Assembly (NCBI RefSeq): GCF_001976145.1 | Contig: NZ_MOXD01000004.1 | Span: 124,482-188,481, forward strand | Direction of reading: 5' to 3' | Origin: Serratia oryzae | Lineage (GTDB): Bacteria; Pseudomonadota; Gammaproteobacteria; Enterobacterales; Enterobacteriaceae | Length of the DNA: 64,000 nt | Part shown: one piece after another, positions 54,675-64,000 of the stretch | How the letters are laid out: the number at the start of each line of letters is the position of its first letter | Position numbering within the stretch: the stretch's first letter is position 1 | Translations under genes and position numbers: made by a program | Notes under the pieces: generated by a model | The model's input: only the letters and a program-made list of their open reading frames with translations | What the model was told of the DNA's origin: nothing | Databases searched by the model: none

Positions 54675-56087
54675 ATGGCCACGTTTTTGAGCGATGATTT
54701 TTTGTTGGACAGTGAATTTGCCCGCCGCCTTTATCATGATTATGCTGCGGATCAGCCAATTTTCGACTATCACTGCCATCTGCCGCCGCAGCAGATTGCC
54801 GAAAACACCCGTTTCAAAAACATGTATGATATTTGGCTGAAGGGCGATCACTATAAATGGCGGGCGATGCGCACCAATGGGGTGGCAGAGCGTCTGTGTA
54901 CCGGCGATGCTTCCGATCGTGAAAAGTTTGATGCCTGGGCCGCGACGGTGCCGCATACTATTGGTAACCCACTGTATCACTGGACGCACCTGGAACTGCG
55001 CCGCCCGTTTGGTATCACCGGCAAACTGTTGTCACCAACGACGGCAGATGAAATCTGGCAGCGCGGTAACCAACTGCTGGCGCAAGACTCGTTCAGCGCG
55101 CGCGGCATCATGAAGCAGATGAAAGTGAAGATGGTCGGGACGACCGACGATCCGATCGACGATCTGCGCCATCATAAGACGATTGCTGCCGACGGCAGTT
55201 TCGACATCAAGGTATTACCAAGCTGGCGGCCGGATAAAGCCTTCAACATTGAAGCGCCAGGATTCAACGACTACCTGCAACAGTTGGAAGCCGCGGCGGA
55301 TACGGTGATCGCGCGTTTCAGCGATCTGCGCGACGCGCTGAAAAAGCGCATGGACCACTTTGCGGCGCACGGCTGCAAGGTGTCCGATCACGCGTTGGAT
55401 GTGGTGGTTTACGGTGAAGCCGATGAAGCCACGCTGGACACCATTCTGGCACAGCGGCTGAGCGGCAAGATGCCAACGCCGCAGCAGAGCGCGCAGTTCA
55501 AGACCGCCGTGCTGCTGTTCCTGGCTAGCGAATACCAGCGCCGCGAATGGGTGCAGCAATATCACATCGGTGCGCTGCGTAATAACAACAGCCGGATGTT
55601 TGAAACCATTGGCCCGGATATCGGCTTTGACTCGATTAACGATCAGCCTTTGGCCGAGCCTTTGTCACGCTTGCTGGATGCGCAGGCGAAGCAAGGCAAT
55701 CTGCCAAAAACCATCCTTTACTGCCTCAATCCACGTGATAACGAAGTGCTGGGCACCATGGTCGGTAACTTCCAAGGGGAAGGTACGCCGGGCAAGATGC
55801 AGTTCGGTTCTGGCTGGTGGTTCAACGATCAAAAAGACGGCATGCAGCGCCAGATGACGCAGTTGGCCCAGCTTGGGCTGCTCAGCCGCTTTGTCGGCAT
55901 GCTGACCGACAGCCGCAGTTTCCTGTCTTACACGCGCCACGAATACTTCCGCCGCATCCTGTGCCAGATGATTGGCCGTTGGGTAGAGGATGGAGAGGCT
56001 CCGGCGGATATCGCGTTGCTGGGCGAGATGGTGAAAAACATCAGCTTCGACAATGCTAAACAGTATTTCGCTATCGAATTGGCGTAG
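54675..56087 (+). CDS. uxaC: Glucuronate (uronate) isomerase UxaC
   Basis: 470 residues, amidohydrolase-type TIM barrel converting glucuronate to fructuronate and galacturonate to tagaturonate. Metal-binding [13 protein letters not shown] near the N-terminus is intact, as are [10 protein letters not shown] and the C-terminal [16 protein letters not shown]. Eight bases before uxaA, so one operon. Confidence 0.98.
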   Translation: MATFLSDDFLLDSEFARRLYHDYAADQPIFDYHCHLPPQQIAENTRFKNMYDIWLKGDHYKWRAMRTNGVAERLCTGDASDREKFDAWAATVPHTIGNPLYHWTHLELRRPFGITGKLLSPTTADEIWQRGNQLLAQDSFSARGIMKQMKVKMVGTTDDPIDDLRHHKTIAADGSFDIKVLPSWRPDKAFNIEAPGFNDYLQQLEAAADTVIARFSDLRDALKKRMDHFAAHGCKVSDHALDVVVYGEADEATLDTILAQRLSGKMPTPQQSAQFKTAVLLFLASEYQRREWVQQYHIGALRNNNSRMFETIGPDIGFDSINDQPLAEPLSRLLDAQAKQGNLPKTILYCLNPRDNEVLGTMVGNFQGEGTPGKMQFGSGWWFNDQKDGMQRQMTQLAQLGLLSRFVGMLTDSRSFLSYTRHEYFRRILCQMIGRWVEDGEAPADIALLGEMVKNISFDNAKQYFAIELA

Positions 56088-56095
56088 GTAGGTTT

Positions 56096-57586
56096 ATGCA
56101 AAGCATCATAAAAATTCACTCGAAAGACAATGTGGCGGTGGCACTGCGTGATTTGGTCGCCGGAGAGACGCAAGCGCTAGGCGAACAGACGATTACGCTG
56201 GCGCAAGCGGTGGCGCGCGGGCATAAATTTGCTCTTGAGCCGATTGCTGCGGGTGACATGATCGTCAAATACGGTTTGCCCATTGGCCATGCGTTAGTGG
56301 CGATTGCGCCAGGCGAGCACATTCATTCGCAAAATGCCAAAACCAACCTGAGCGATCTCGACAGCTACCAGTATCAACCGGAATTTCAGACCTTACCGGC
56401 GCAGGCGGCGGATCGTGAAGTGCAGATCTACCGGCGCAACCAGGGTGAAGTGGGGATCCGCAATGAGTTGTGGATCATCCCCACCGTGGGCTGTGTTAAC
56501 GGCATTGCCCGCCAGATCCAGCAGCGTTTTCTTAAAGAAACCGATGATGCGCAGGGGATCGACGGCGTTCACCTGTTCAGCCACCCGTTTGGCTGTTCGC
56601 AGCTCGGCCAGGATCATGAAAACACCCGCACCATGCTGCAAAATATGGTGCGTCACCCTAACGCGGGTGCGGTGTTGGTGATCGGGCTAGGGTGTGAGAA
56701 CAACCAGGTTGACGCATTCCGCACCACGCTCGGTGAGTTTGACGAACAGCGCGTGCATTTTATGGTTTGCCAGCAGCAGGATGATGAAGTTGAGGCCGGG
56801 CTGGAGCATTTACATCAGCTATACCAGGCTATGCGCGACGATCGTCGTCAGCCGGGTAAGCTCAGCGAACTGAAGTTTGGCCTGGAATGCGGCGGTTCGG
56901 ATGGCCTGTCCGGCATCACCGCTAACCCGTTGCTGGGATGCTTCTCGGATTATGTGATCGCCAATGGCGGTACGACGGTACTGACGGAGGTGCCGGAAAT
57001 GTTTGGTGCCGAACGTATTCTGATGAGCCGCTGCCGTGATGAAAGCACGTTCGAAAAAACCGTCAGCATGGTTAACGATTTCAAGCAGTATTTTATCGCC
57101 CACGATCAGCCGATCTACGAGAATCCGTCGCCGGGTAACAAAGCGGGTGGCATCACCACTCTGGAAGAAAAATCCCTCGGTTGTACGCAAAAAGCCGGGC
57201 AGAGCCAGGTGGTGGACGTGCTTAAATACGGCGAGCGCCTGCGTCGGCCAGGGTTGAACCTGCTGAGTGCGCCGGGTAACGACGCCGTGGCTACCAGCGC
57301 TTTGGCCGGTGCCGGTTGTCATATGGTGCTGTTCAGCACCGGGCGAGGCACGCCGTACGGTGGGTTTGTGCCAACGGTGAAATTGGCGACCAACTCGGAG
57401 CTGGCGGCGAAAAAACCGCACTGGATCGATTTCGATGCCGGGCAACTGATCCACGGTGTGCCGATGGATGAAATGCTGGAGCAGTTTGTTGAGCTGATTG
57501 TCGATATTGCCAATGGCAAACCGGCACGTAACGAAGCCAATGACTTCCGCGAACTGGCAATCTTTAAAAGCGGGGTAACGTTGTAA
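56096..57586 (+). CDS. uxaA: Altronate dehydratase UxaA
   Basis: 496 residues; dehydrates D-altronate to 2-keto-3-deoxygluconate. An N-terminal SAF domain (about 1-85) precedes the large catalytic domain with HLFSHPFGCSQLGQDHENTR, CGGSDGLSGITANP and the Cys-containing VLVIGLGCENNQ, all usual. uxaB (tagaturonate reductase) is not in the window. Confidence 0.98.
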   Translation: MQSIIKIHSKDNVAVALRDLVAGETQALGEQTITLAQAVARGHKFALEPIAAGDMIVKYGLPIGHALVAIAPGEHIHSQNAKTNLSDLDSYQYQPEFQTLPAQAADREVQIYRRNQGEVGIRNELWIIPTVGCVNGIARQIQQRFLKETDDAQGIDGVHLFSHPFGCSQLGQDHENTRTMLQNMVRHPNAGAVLVIGLGCENNQVDAFRTTLGEFDEQRVHFMVCQQQDDEVEAGLEHLHQLYQAMRDDRRQPGKLSELKFGLECGGSDGLSGITANPLLGCFSDYVIANGGTTVLTEVPEMFGAERILMSRCRDESTFEKTVSMVNDFKQYFIAHDQPIYENPSPGNKAGGITTLEEKSLGCTQKAGQSQVVDVLKYGERLRRPGLNLLSAPGNDAVATSALAGAGCHMVLFSTGRGTPYGGFVPTVKLATNSELAAKKPHWIDFDAGQLIHGVPMDEMLEQFVELIVDIANGKPARNEANDFRELAIFKSGVTL

Positions 57587-57660
57587 AGCCTGGCGGGCGG
57601 GAGTAGCATAAAACGGCGTTTCAATTCCAGCGTTTGTTATTACCGCCCCAGGATCCTCTA

Positions 57661-58200
57661 ATGACGTTTTATTGGTTTGCTCAGGCCGTTGGCGTGTTGG
57701 CCTTTTTGGTGGGTATCACCAGCTTCTTTAATCGCAACGATCAGCGCTTCAAATTACAGTTATCGGTTTACAGCCTGATTATCGGCATTCATTTCTTCCT
57801 GATGGGAGCCAGTGCTGCTGGCAGCAGCGCGCTGTTAGGTGCCTGCCGCAACCTGATCTCTATGCGCACCCGCAGCCTCTGGATGATGTGGCTCTTCATC
57901 ATCCTAACGCCGATCGTTGGTTTATCTCACTTCAAGCACTGGGTGGAGCTGCTGCCTATTTTGGGCACTACGGCGAGCACCTGGGCACTGTTTCGCACCC
58001 GTGGCCTGACAACGCGTTGCGTGATGTGGTGCTCAACCGCCTGTTGGGTGACGCATAATATCTGGTTGGGATCGATCGGCGGTTCGCTGATTGAGGGCAG
58101 TTTCCTGCTGATGAACGGTTTCAATATCATCCGTTTCCGCCGTTTGCAGTTACGGGGTATCGATCCTTTTGCAGTAGAAAAAAAGGCGCCCGTTGGGTAA
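57661..58200 (+). CDS. ygjV: YgjV family inner-membrane protein
   Basis: 179 residues from ATG 57661; five to six membrane segments (the first about 6-22, FAQAVGVLAFLVGITSFF). Orthologous in place to E. coli YgjV between uxaA and sstT. Function unknown. Confidence 0.9.
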   Translation: MTFYWFAQAVGVLAFLVGITSFFNRNDQRFKLQLSVYSLIIGIHFFLMGASAAGSSALLGACRNLISMRTRSLWMMWLFIILTPIVGLSHFKHWVELLPILGTTASTWALFRTRGLTTRCVMWCSTACWVTHNIWLGSIGGSLIEGSFLLMNGFNIIRFRRLQLRGIDPFAVEKKAPVG

Positions 58201-58255
58201 TGCTGATCAGTTAAGCGCAAAGCGACATAATTATGCATCATTTGCTAAAGGTGTC

Positions 58256-58281
58256 GCCCCCTCTCCCTGTGGGAGAGGGAA
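58256..58281. repeat. REP-like palindrome between ygjV and sstT
   Basis: CCCCCTCTCC-CTGT-GGGAGAGGGA, of the same class as the 5.5-5.8 kb array ends; convergent gene ends flank it. Confidence 0.6.
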
Positions 58282-58317
58282 CTGGTAACATTAGCGCTGG
58301 CTGACAATCGTAAATAC

Positions 58318-59553
58318 TTAACGCATCTTCAGCGGATCTTTATCTGCCAGCCGCTGATCTTCTGCCTGACAGGCCGCTGCGGTAAACAGCACGTCGGTGG
58401 AGGAGTTCAGCGCGGTTTCTGCCGAGTCCTGCAATACGCCGATGATAAAGCCTACGGCCACCACTTGCATTGCGACGTCGTTCGGAATGCCGAACATGTT
58501 ACACGCCAGCGGAATCAGCAGCAGTGATCCCCCGGCTACGCCGGAAGCACCGCAGGCACAGATGGCTGCTACCACGCTCAACAGCAGCGCGGTTGGCACA
58601 TCCACTGGGACACCCAAGGTATGCACCGCTGCCAGTGTCAGCACGGTGATGGTGATCGCCGCACCGGCCATGTTGATGGTGGCACCCAGCGGGATAGAAA
58701 CCGAGTAGGTATCTTCGTTCAGGTTTAGCTTCTTGCTGAGCTCCATGTTCACCGGGATATTGGCGGCGGAGCTACGGGTAAAGAAGGCGGTTACGCCACT
58801 TTCGCGCAGGCAAGTGAATACCAGTGGATACGGGTTACGGCGGATTTTCCAGTAGACGATCAGCGGGTTAAGCACCAGTGCCACCAGCAGCATACAGCCG
58901 ATCAACACCACCAGCAGTTGAGCGTAGCCCCACAGCGCGCTAAAGCCGGTTTCGGCCAGCGTGGAAGCCACCAAGCCAAAGATCCCCAGCGGTGCACAGC
59001 GGATCACCGCACGTACGACCAGGGTGATGGCATGTGACATGTCGTTGATCAGGGATTTGGTCGTCTCAGAAGCATGGCGTAATGCCAGCCCCAGACCGAC
59101 CGCCCAAGCCAGAATGCCAATGTAGTTGGCGTTGATCAGGGCGTTGAACGGGTTGGCGACTACGCTCATCAGCAGGTTTTTCAGCACTTCAACGATGCCG
59201 CCTGGCGGATTGATATCGGTATTGCCCACGGCCAGAGCCAGCGTTGAAGGGAAGATAAAGCTGATGATAACGGCGGTCAGCGCTGCCGCAAAGGTGCCCA
59301 GCAGATAGAGAAACAGAATCGGGCGGATATTGGTTTTCTGCCCCTGTTTGTGGTTGGCGATGGAAGCCATCACCAGCACCAGTACTAATACTGGCGCAAC
59401 GGCCTTCAGCGCGCCGACGAACAACGCCCCGAGCAGGCCAACGGCGCTGGCAGCGGCTGGAGAAACCAGCGCTACTACGATCCCGGCCGCGAGGCCGATC
59501 ATGATTTGTTTAACCAGGCTGCCCTGAGTGATGCGTACTAATAGTTTATTCAT
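58318..59553 (-). CDS. sstT: Serine/threonine:Na+ symporter SstT
   Basis: 411 residues from ATG 59553 ([10 protein letters not shown]). DAACS-family transporter with re-entrant loop motifs ([13 protein letters not shown], the sodium/substrate-binding NMAGAAITI and [11 protein letters not shown]). Imports serine and threonine with sodium. The ATGs upstream in the frame are not conserved. Confidence 0.97.
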   Translation of the reverse strand: MNKLLVRITQGSLVKQIMIGLAAGIVVALVSPAAASAVGLLGALFVGALKAVAPVLVLVLVMASIANHKQGQKTNIRPILFLYLLGTFAAALTAVIISFIFPSTLALAVGNTDINPPGGIVEVLKNLLMSVVANPFNALINANYIGILAWAVGLGLALRHASETTKSLINDMSHAITLVVRAVIRCAPLGIFGLVASTLAETGFSALWGYAQLLVVLIGCMLLVALVLNPLIVYWKIRRNPYPLVFTCLRESGVTAFFTRSSAANIPVNMELSKKLNLNEDTYSVSIPLGATINMAGAAITITVLTLAAVHTLGVPVDVPTALLLSVVAAICACGASGVAGGSLLLIPLACNMFGIPNDVAMQVVAVGFIIGVLQDSAETALNSSTDVLFTAAACQAEDQRLADKDPLKMR

Positions 59554-59755
59554 GATACTGTTGCGTTTCCGCTCCCCTGAAAAGTGGCGTACAGATGATT
59601 GCGCCTCGGCAGGAACGCTGCCGGGCAAATGTTATTTGTATCTGTAACTAAGTGTGTTTGCTTGACCAGTATTCAGTAAATGCGGGTGGTTGAAAAGAGG
59701 CGAAGCTGAAATTACGTGCGCGGAGTAATTGTTTATAACATTCTATTTACATTTG

Positions 59756-59771
59756 TGTGATCGCAATAACA
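59756..59771. promoter_or_regulatory. CRP-like site upstream of sstT
   Basis: TGTGA-TCGCAA-TAACA: left half perfect, right half four of five. It lies about 200 bp before sstT and 60 bp after the alx stop, so the assignment to sstT is tentative. Confidence 0.3.
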
Positions 59772-59801
59772 TTTGGTATTTAAGGATTATTGCCAAACAA
59801 T

Positions 59802-59822
59802 CACGGGGCGGCTAGCGCCCCG
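59802..59822 (-). terminator. Hairpin after alx
   Basis: GGGGCG-GCTAG-CGCCCC just past the alx stop; weak T tract on the minus strand. Confidence 0.5.
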
Positions 59823-59831
59823 GAGAACAGA

Positions 59832-60806
59832 TTATGGTGTGTTTCTGGATTTCACATCATTACGGTGATTAACCCAGGCGTTGATCAGCAGCGTCAGCAG
59901 CAGGATACCGGCAACCACGCCCAAAGAAATAGCGATCGGGATATGGTAGAAATCGACGATCAGCATTTTGATACCGATAAATACCAGGATCACCGAGAGG
60001 CCATATTTCAGCATCGAGAAACGCTCTGCTACGTTTGCCAACAGGAAATACATGGCACGTAGCCCCATGATGGCGAACAGGTTAGAGGTCAGCACGATAA
60101 AGGGATCGGTGGTGACGGCGAAGATCGCGGGAATACTGTCGACGGCGAAAATCACGTCGCTCAGTTCCACCAGGATCAGTACCAACAACAGCGGGGTGGC
60201 AAACAGCACACCGTTGCGGCGCACGAAGAAACGTTCACCTTCCAGGTTATCGGTCATGCGCAGGTGACTACGCAGCCACTTCACCAGCGGTTTGTCGCCG
60301 ATAGCAGCCCCATCTTCCTTCGCCAGCGCCATCTTGATACCGGTAAAAAGCAGGAAAGCGCCAAACAGATACAGCAACCAGGAGAATTGCGAGATCAGCC
60401 AACTGCCCGCGAAGATCATGATTGTGCGCAGCACGATCGCGCCAAGAACGCCCAATATCAGTACGCGGCGCTGCAAGTGGGCGGGGATGGCGAAATAGCT
60501 GAACAGCATCAGCCAGACGAACACGTTATCGACCGCCAGCGCTTTCTCTATCAGATAACCGGTTAGGAAGGCCAGAGCCTGTGTATCTGCTACGGCGCGC
60601 CCGGCAGTAGCATTCAGGTAATACCAAAAACCGGCGTTAAACAGCAGCGCCAAACTCACCCACACCAGGGACCAGCAGGCCGCCTGCTTCAGGGTCATGG
60701 TTTGTGCGCCCTTGCGGCCTTGCAGTAATAAGTCGACGGCCAGCATCACGACGATGATGGCGGCGAAACTGGCCCAGAGCCAGGGAGTGCCAACGGTATT
60801 CAACAT
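59832..60806 (-). CDS. alx: TerC-family manganese exporter/alkaline-pH protein Alx
   Basis: 324 residues, about nine membrane segments with the TerC signatures [14 protein letters not shown] and [15 protein letters not shown] carrying acidic metal-binding residues. In E. coli expressed at high pH and by Mn2+ through its riboswitch leader and involved in Mn2+ homeostasis. The leader here has both riboswitch and terminator hairpin. Confidence 0.96.
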   Translation of the reverse strand: MLNTVGTPWLWASFAAIIVVMLAVDLLLQGRKGAQTMTLKQAACWSLVWVSLALLFNAGFWYYLNATAGRAVADTQALAFLTGYLIEKALAVDNVFVWLMLFSYFAIPAHLQRRVLILGVLGAIVLRTIMIFAGSWLISQFSWLLYLFGAFLLFTGIKMALAKEDGAAIGDKPLVKWLRSHLRMTDNLEGERFFVRRNGVLFATPLLLVLILVELSDVIFAVDSIPAIFAVTTDPFIVLTSNLFAIMGLRAMYFLLANVAERFSMLKYGLSVILVFIGIKMLIVDFYHIPIAISLGVVAGILLLTLLINAWVNHRNDVKSRNTP

Positions 60807-60819
60807 CAGAGGTATCCTT

Positions 60820-60857
60820 CAAAAACAAAAACGGCCAACGTCGGAAGACGCTAGCCG
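60820..60857 (-). terminator. Riboswitch-linked intrinsic terminator before alx
   Basis: CGGCTAGCGTC-TTCC-GACGTTGGCCG hairpin followed by TTTTTGTTTTT, ending a few bases before the ribosome site (AAGGA) of alx: the expected position for an expression platform. Confidence 0.85.
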
Positions 60858-60869
60858 CTCTGTGAACGC

Positions 60870-61014
60870 TGCAAGCAAACCTCGCCTTCCGGCAAGGTCT
60901 CACTTACAACGTTGATGAAGGTAATGACACCTTAGACACCAGGTTGCCCGGTAACCGGATGCTTGCGCATCGTAATGACGATTGACCGGCAATGAAGTTA
61001 CTCCCCTTTGCCCG
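60870..61014 (-). promoter_or_regulatory. yybP-ykoY manganese riboswitch (alx leader, PRE)
   Basis: The two conserved metal-site loops are present on the minus strand: AAAGGGGAGTA (near 61010) and GAGACCTTGCCGG (near 60901), joined by the CCGGTCAATCGTCATTACGA and CATCCGG..TAAGG helices. The E. coli alx leader is the founding pH-responsive element and a member of this riboswitch class. Confidence 0.92.
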
Positions 61015-61059
61015 AGAAAAAATAGTGTAAAATATGCGTTTGGTCAATGCTTAAAATAA

Positions 61060-61791
61060 TTACCCGGCGTTTGAGCGTTGTGCACCGAGGCTGACGACAA
61101 AACCTTGCAATAGCATCTGGCTGAACGGGGTATTGCTGACCTGTTGTTGTTTTACCTGGTAGGCCTGCTGATTTTCTGGCTCCCGCTCGCTGAGCCAACT
61201 TAGATAGCGCTGCATGGCTGCCCCATCAAATTCCGGGTGGAATTGGGTGGTTAAGGCGTTGTCCCCGTAACGCAGGATCTGGCACGCATCCTGCCGCGAG
61301 CGCGCCAGCACTTCGGCAGCGGGCGGCGGCGTCAACACTGATTGAGAGTGAATCAGATTGGCTTTGAAACGCGGCGGCAGCGCCATCAGGCGTTTGTCAT
61401 GGCTGGCTGCGGGGAGTAATTCGATCTCCAAGGTGCCCACTTCCATCCCTTGGGGGTGATAACCCACTTCTCCTCCCAGCGCATAGGCCAGAAGCTGGTG
61501 GCCGTAGCACACGCCAAAAATTGGCAGCCTGATCTGCATCGCCTGGCGCAGCCACGCGGCTGCCTGTTCGCTCCATGGCAGTTGTTCTGTCACCATCGCC
61601 GGTGAACCGGTGATCACCACGCCGCAGTAATTTTCTGGTGGCAACAAGGGGTCACCGGCAGGAAGATGCACAATCTGCACGCGATCGGCGGCGATATTCC
61701 CCTGTTGCAAGAACATCTGGTCAAAGTTGGCCAATTCACGCTGAATGGCTTGCGGTGCGTCGCCAGTTTGCATTAACAGCAGCGGCTTCAT
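61060..61791 (-). CDS. Class I glutamine amidotransferase-like protein
   Basis: 243 residues. Nucleophile elbow FGVCYGHQLLA puts the catalytic Cys at 95, with the His in TTQFHPEFDG (about 188) and Glu in the same stretch completing the triad. Resembles stand-alone GMP-synthase-type amidotransferases; the acceptor partner is unknown. Two bases after ygjR on the same strand, so probably one operon. Confidence 0.88.
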   Translation of the reverse strand: MKPLLLMQTGDAPQAIQRELANFDQMFLQQGNIAADRVQIVHLPAGDPLLPPENYCGVVITGSPAMVTEQLPWSEQAAAWLRQAMQIRLPIFGVCYGHQLLAYALGGEVGYHPQGMEVGTLEIELLPAASHDKRLMALPPRFKANLIHSQSVLTPPPAAEVLARSRQDACQILRYGDNALTTQFHPEFDGAAMQRYLSWLSEREPENQQAYQVKQQQVSNTPFSQMLLQGFVVSLGAQRSNAG

Positions 61792-61792
61792 C

Positions 61793-62773
61793 TTATTCTC
61801 CGTCTGCCGGGAATATCACACCGGTCTGGCGACGGATTTCGGTCAGCAGGCCGGCGACGACCAATGAGCGTTCCAAACCAGGGTGCTCGATCTGCCGCTG
61901 TTCCACCAACTCGGCAAAGGCTTCCGCCTCGTACAGCATGGTATTGATGTGCTGCGGTTGAGTCAGATCCTGCTGGCTGGCTCCGCGCGGCGTCAGCACC
62001 ACTTTTTGATATTCGGAGATTTTCTCGATCACCAGCGTGCCGTCTTCCCCCTGGATCTCGCTGGGGATATCCGAGTTGCTGACTTTGGAATGGGTGATAG
62101 TCACGCCGAAGTCACCGTAGTTCAGGCAGACGGTGCCGTGCGCATCCACCCCGGTATCCAACAGTGACGCGCAGGCGAGCACCGATTGCGGCGCGCCGAA
62201 CAGGGCCACCGCGTTGGCAACGCAGTAGTAGCCAATATCCATGATCGAACCGTTGGAGAACTGTGGATTAAAGGTATTGGGATTTTCACCGGCCAGATAG
62301 CGCGGATAGCGGGAGGAGTATTGGCAAAAGTTGAGCAGCGCTTTACGCAGCCGGCCGATTTTCGGCAAGGCCTGTTGCAGCAACAGAAAGTTCGGTAAAT
62401 AGGCGCTTTTGAACGCTTCAAACAGCACCACCTGGTTTTGGCGCGCGCAGGCGATCAGCTTTTCCACTTGTTGTAGGTTGGAAGCGAGTGGTTTTTCGCA
62501 GATCACATGCTTTCTATGGCTGAGAAACAGCAGCGCCTGTGGGTAATGCAGGGAGTTGGGGCTGGCGATATACACGGCGTCGATCGCATCGGACTGGGCC
62601 AGCGCCTCAAGAGAATCGAAAAAATGTTCGATCGGGTAATTGGCACCAAATGTTCGCGCCTGCTCAAGGTTACGCGAGTAAATGGCGGTGAGCTTCATTT
62701 TGCCGCTCTCATGAGCCGCATCAATAAAGCGTTCCGTAATCCAGTTGGTGCCGATGACAGCAAAGCGAATCAT
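61793..62773 (-). CDS. ygjR: Gfo/Idh/MocA family oxidoreductase YgjR
   Basis: 326 residues from ATG 62773 (MIRFAVIGTNWITE), with the NAD(P)-binding loop AVIGTNWI and the conserved CEKPLASN (catalytic Lys) and DIGYYCVANA segments. Substrate unknown. Order alx-[amidotransferase]-ygjR-ygjP parallels E. coli, where ygjQ occupies the middle. Confidence 0.92.
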   Translation of the reverse strand: MIRFAVIGTNWITERFIDAAHESGKMKLTAIYSRNLEQARTFGANYPIEHFFDSLEALAQSDAIDAVYIASPNSLHYPQALLFLSHRKHVICEKPLASNLQQVEKLIACARQNQVVLFEAFKSAYLPNFLLLQQALPKIGRLRKALLNFCQYSSRYPRYLAGENPNTFNPQFSNGSIMDIGYYCVANAVALFGAPQSVLACASLLDTGVDAHGTVCLNYGDFGVTITHSKVSNSDIPSEIQGEDGTLVIEKISEYQKVVLTPRGASQQDLTQPQHINTMLYEAEAFAELVEQRQIEHPGLERSLVVAGLLTEIRRQTGVIFPADGE

Positions 62774-62850
62774 AGATAACTCCGGTTCCCGCAAACAGAT
62801 GGCTTAGTAAAGCAGATTATAACGCTGGCGAATGTGCTTAAAATCCCTAT

Positions 62851-63357
62851 TTATTCATACAGTTCACCGAAAATTGACAGATGCGTCAGATACAGCCGGG
62901 TGTCAAACTCCAACTGGTGATAGCGGGGTTCCATATGGCAGCACAGGCTGTAGAAGGCTTTGTTATGATCTTTCTCTTTCAGGTGCGCCAGCTCATGCAC
63001 CACGATCATGCGCAGAAAAGGTTCCGGTGCGTTTTTGAACACCGTCGCCACCCGGATCTCCGCTTTGGCCTTCAGTTTACCGCCCTGCACGCGAGAAATA
63101 GCGGTATGCATACCCAGCGCATGTTTCATCACCTGGATTTTGCTGTCGTAAGCCACCTTGCTCAGCGGTTGCGCATTGCGCAGATACTGGTTTTTCAGAT
63201 CGAGTGTGAATTGATACAGCGATTTATCGGTGGTGCGGTCGTGCACCTGTGGGTAGCGCTCTAATAACGCCTTGCCCAGCCGCTGCTGCTGGATAAGCTG
63301 CTGCACCTGCGTTTGCAGATGTTCGGGGTAGCCTTGCAGGTAGGTCAACTCAGGCAT
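62851..63357 (-). CDS. ygjP: M48-like metallohydrolase YgjP (WLM/DUF45 family)
   Basis: 168 residues. Zinc motif HELAH (H121, E122, H125) and a third ligand His at about 131 in EKDHNKAFY. E. coli YgjP has been reported as a UTP pyrophosphatase; protease function is unproven. Precedes rlmG divergently. Confidence 0.92.
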   Translation of the reverse strand: MPELTYLQGYPEHLQTQVQQLIQQQRLGKALLERYPQVHDRTTDKSLYQFTLDLKNQYLRNAQPLSKVAYDSKIQVMKHALGMHTAISRVQGGKLKAKAEIRVATVFKNAPEPFLRMIVVHELAHLKEKDHNKAFYSLCCHMEPRYHQLEFDTRLYLTHLSIFGELYE

Positions 63358-63507
63358 GCTGTTCAGGATTCAATGGCCAAACGGGGCGGTTATTGTATGA
63401 CGTTTTTTCGCGCAAATCCCGCAAACGGTAATTAATGCCAAAAAACATTTTACTGATGCGCGTTTTTAAGGGATAAACAGCTCAAATTTTATCAGTCAGG
63501 AGGGGCA

Positions 63508-64000
63508 ATGAGCCAACTCGATCTGGGAACACAGCAACTTGAGCTGGAGCGTTATCCCCAACAAGAAGAATCCACCCAACTGCAGGCGTGGGAAGCGGCG
63601 GATGAATATCTGCTGCAACAGCTTGAAAATACTGCCGTGGGCGAACGCCCGGTGCTGATTTTCAACGATCATTTCGGCACGCTGGCCTGCGCCTTGCACG
63701 CCCATAAGCCTTACAGCATCAGTGATTCCTACATGAATCAACTGGCGACGCGCCATAATCTGAGGCTGAATGAACTGGATGTTGAACAGGTGACGCTGCT
63801 GGACAGCCTGGCAGATCTGCCTGCTAACCCGGCGGTGGTGCTGATGCGGGTGCCGAAAGCGTTGGCCTTGCTGGAGCAGCAACTGCGCGCGCTGCGCAAA
63901 GTGGTATCTGCCGATACGCTGATTATCGCCGGCGCCAAAGCACGCGACGTGCATACCTCGACCATGCAGGTGTTTGAACGCATACTTGGCCCGACCCGCA
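63508..64000 (+). CDS. rlmG: 23S rRNA (guanine(1835)-N2)-methyltransferase RlmG (3' end outside window)
   Basis: Open to the right edge with no stop, about 164 codons. ATG 63508 follows GGAGGGG. N-terminal domain matches E. coli RlmG ([43 protein letters not shown]), the RNA-binding half; the SAM-binding half is outside. The minus-strand ORFs over it are shadows. Confidence 0.95.
   Translation, partial: MSQLDLGTQQLELERYPQQEESTQLQAWEAADEYLLQQLENTAVGERPVLIFNDHFGTLACALHAHKPYSISDSYMNQLATRHNLRLNELDVEQVTLLDSLADLPANPAVVLMRVPKALALLEQQLRALRKVVSADTLIIAGAKARDVHTSTMQVFERILGPTR

Overview
The window is a chromosomal segment of a gamma-proteobacterium of the order Enterobacterales. Almost every recognisable protein (RpoN, LptABC, MlaFEDCB, MurA, ArcB, GltBD, SspAB, RplM/RpsI, RapZ) is close to its Escherichia coli counterpart. 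ERIC-type repeats and the particular gene order point to Yersiniaceae, most likely a Serratia-like species; this placement is inference from remembered gene order and protein similarity, not a search.

Layout: 1-7.7 kb is accessory. It holds a truncated PRD/PTS-type regulator, a 30-codon membrane peptide, an iron-dependent alcohol dehydrogenase, and a divergent LuxR-type regulator followed by an FAD amine-oxidase-like enzyme, a cupin and an aldehyde dehydrogenase. This looks like one inducible amine/alcohol-to-acid oxidation module. It is interrupted by a 90-bp triple tandem repeat enclosed in inverted REP-like ends. From 7.9 to 21.2 kb lies the core nitrogen-PTS/sigma-54/LPS-export block (npr-rapZ-ptsN-hpf-rpoN-lptBAC-kdsCD-yrbG, read leftward) and the phospholipid-transport/cell-wall block (mlaFEDCB-ibaG-murA, read rightward). 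From 21.2 to 40 kb come degS-degQ, zapG, zapE, rplM-rpsI, sspAB, gltBD, yhcC, arcB with the sRNA gene arcZ on the opposite strand, elbB and mtgA. From 40 to 51.3 kb come dolP-diaA-yraN with lpoA, rsmI, the RNase P RNA gene rnpB, yhaK/yhaJ and the yqj-mzrA group. From 51.4 to 64 kb come an orphan exported protein, the hexuronate region (exuR, a broken exuT, uxaC, uxaA), ygjV, sstT, alx with its yybP-ykoY riboswitch, ygjR, ygjP and the start of rlmG.

The most informative observations are: (i) exuT carries one in-frame amber codon and two single-base deletions while its regulator and the catabolic genes uxaCA are intact; (ii) the FAD-oxidase mRNA leader can pair its own Shine-Dalgarno sequence in an 8-bp stem; (iii) the gltB leader can fold into a three-way-junction-like structure; (iv) two nearly identical 16-bp boxes and two palindromes lie in the adh/luxR divergent intergenic region; (v) RNA genes not visible as ORFs are present (rnpB, arcZ, the alx riboswitch). 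I found no CRISPR array, tRNA, rRNA, prophage or transposase. I found no clearly new multi-gene system; the 1.9-7.7 kb oxidation module with its unusual control elements is the best candidate for undescribed biology.
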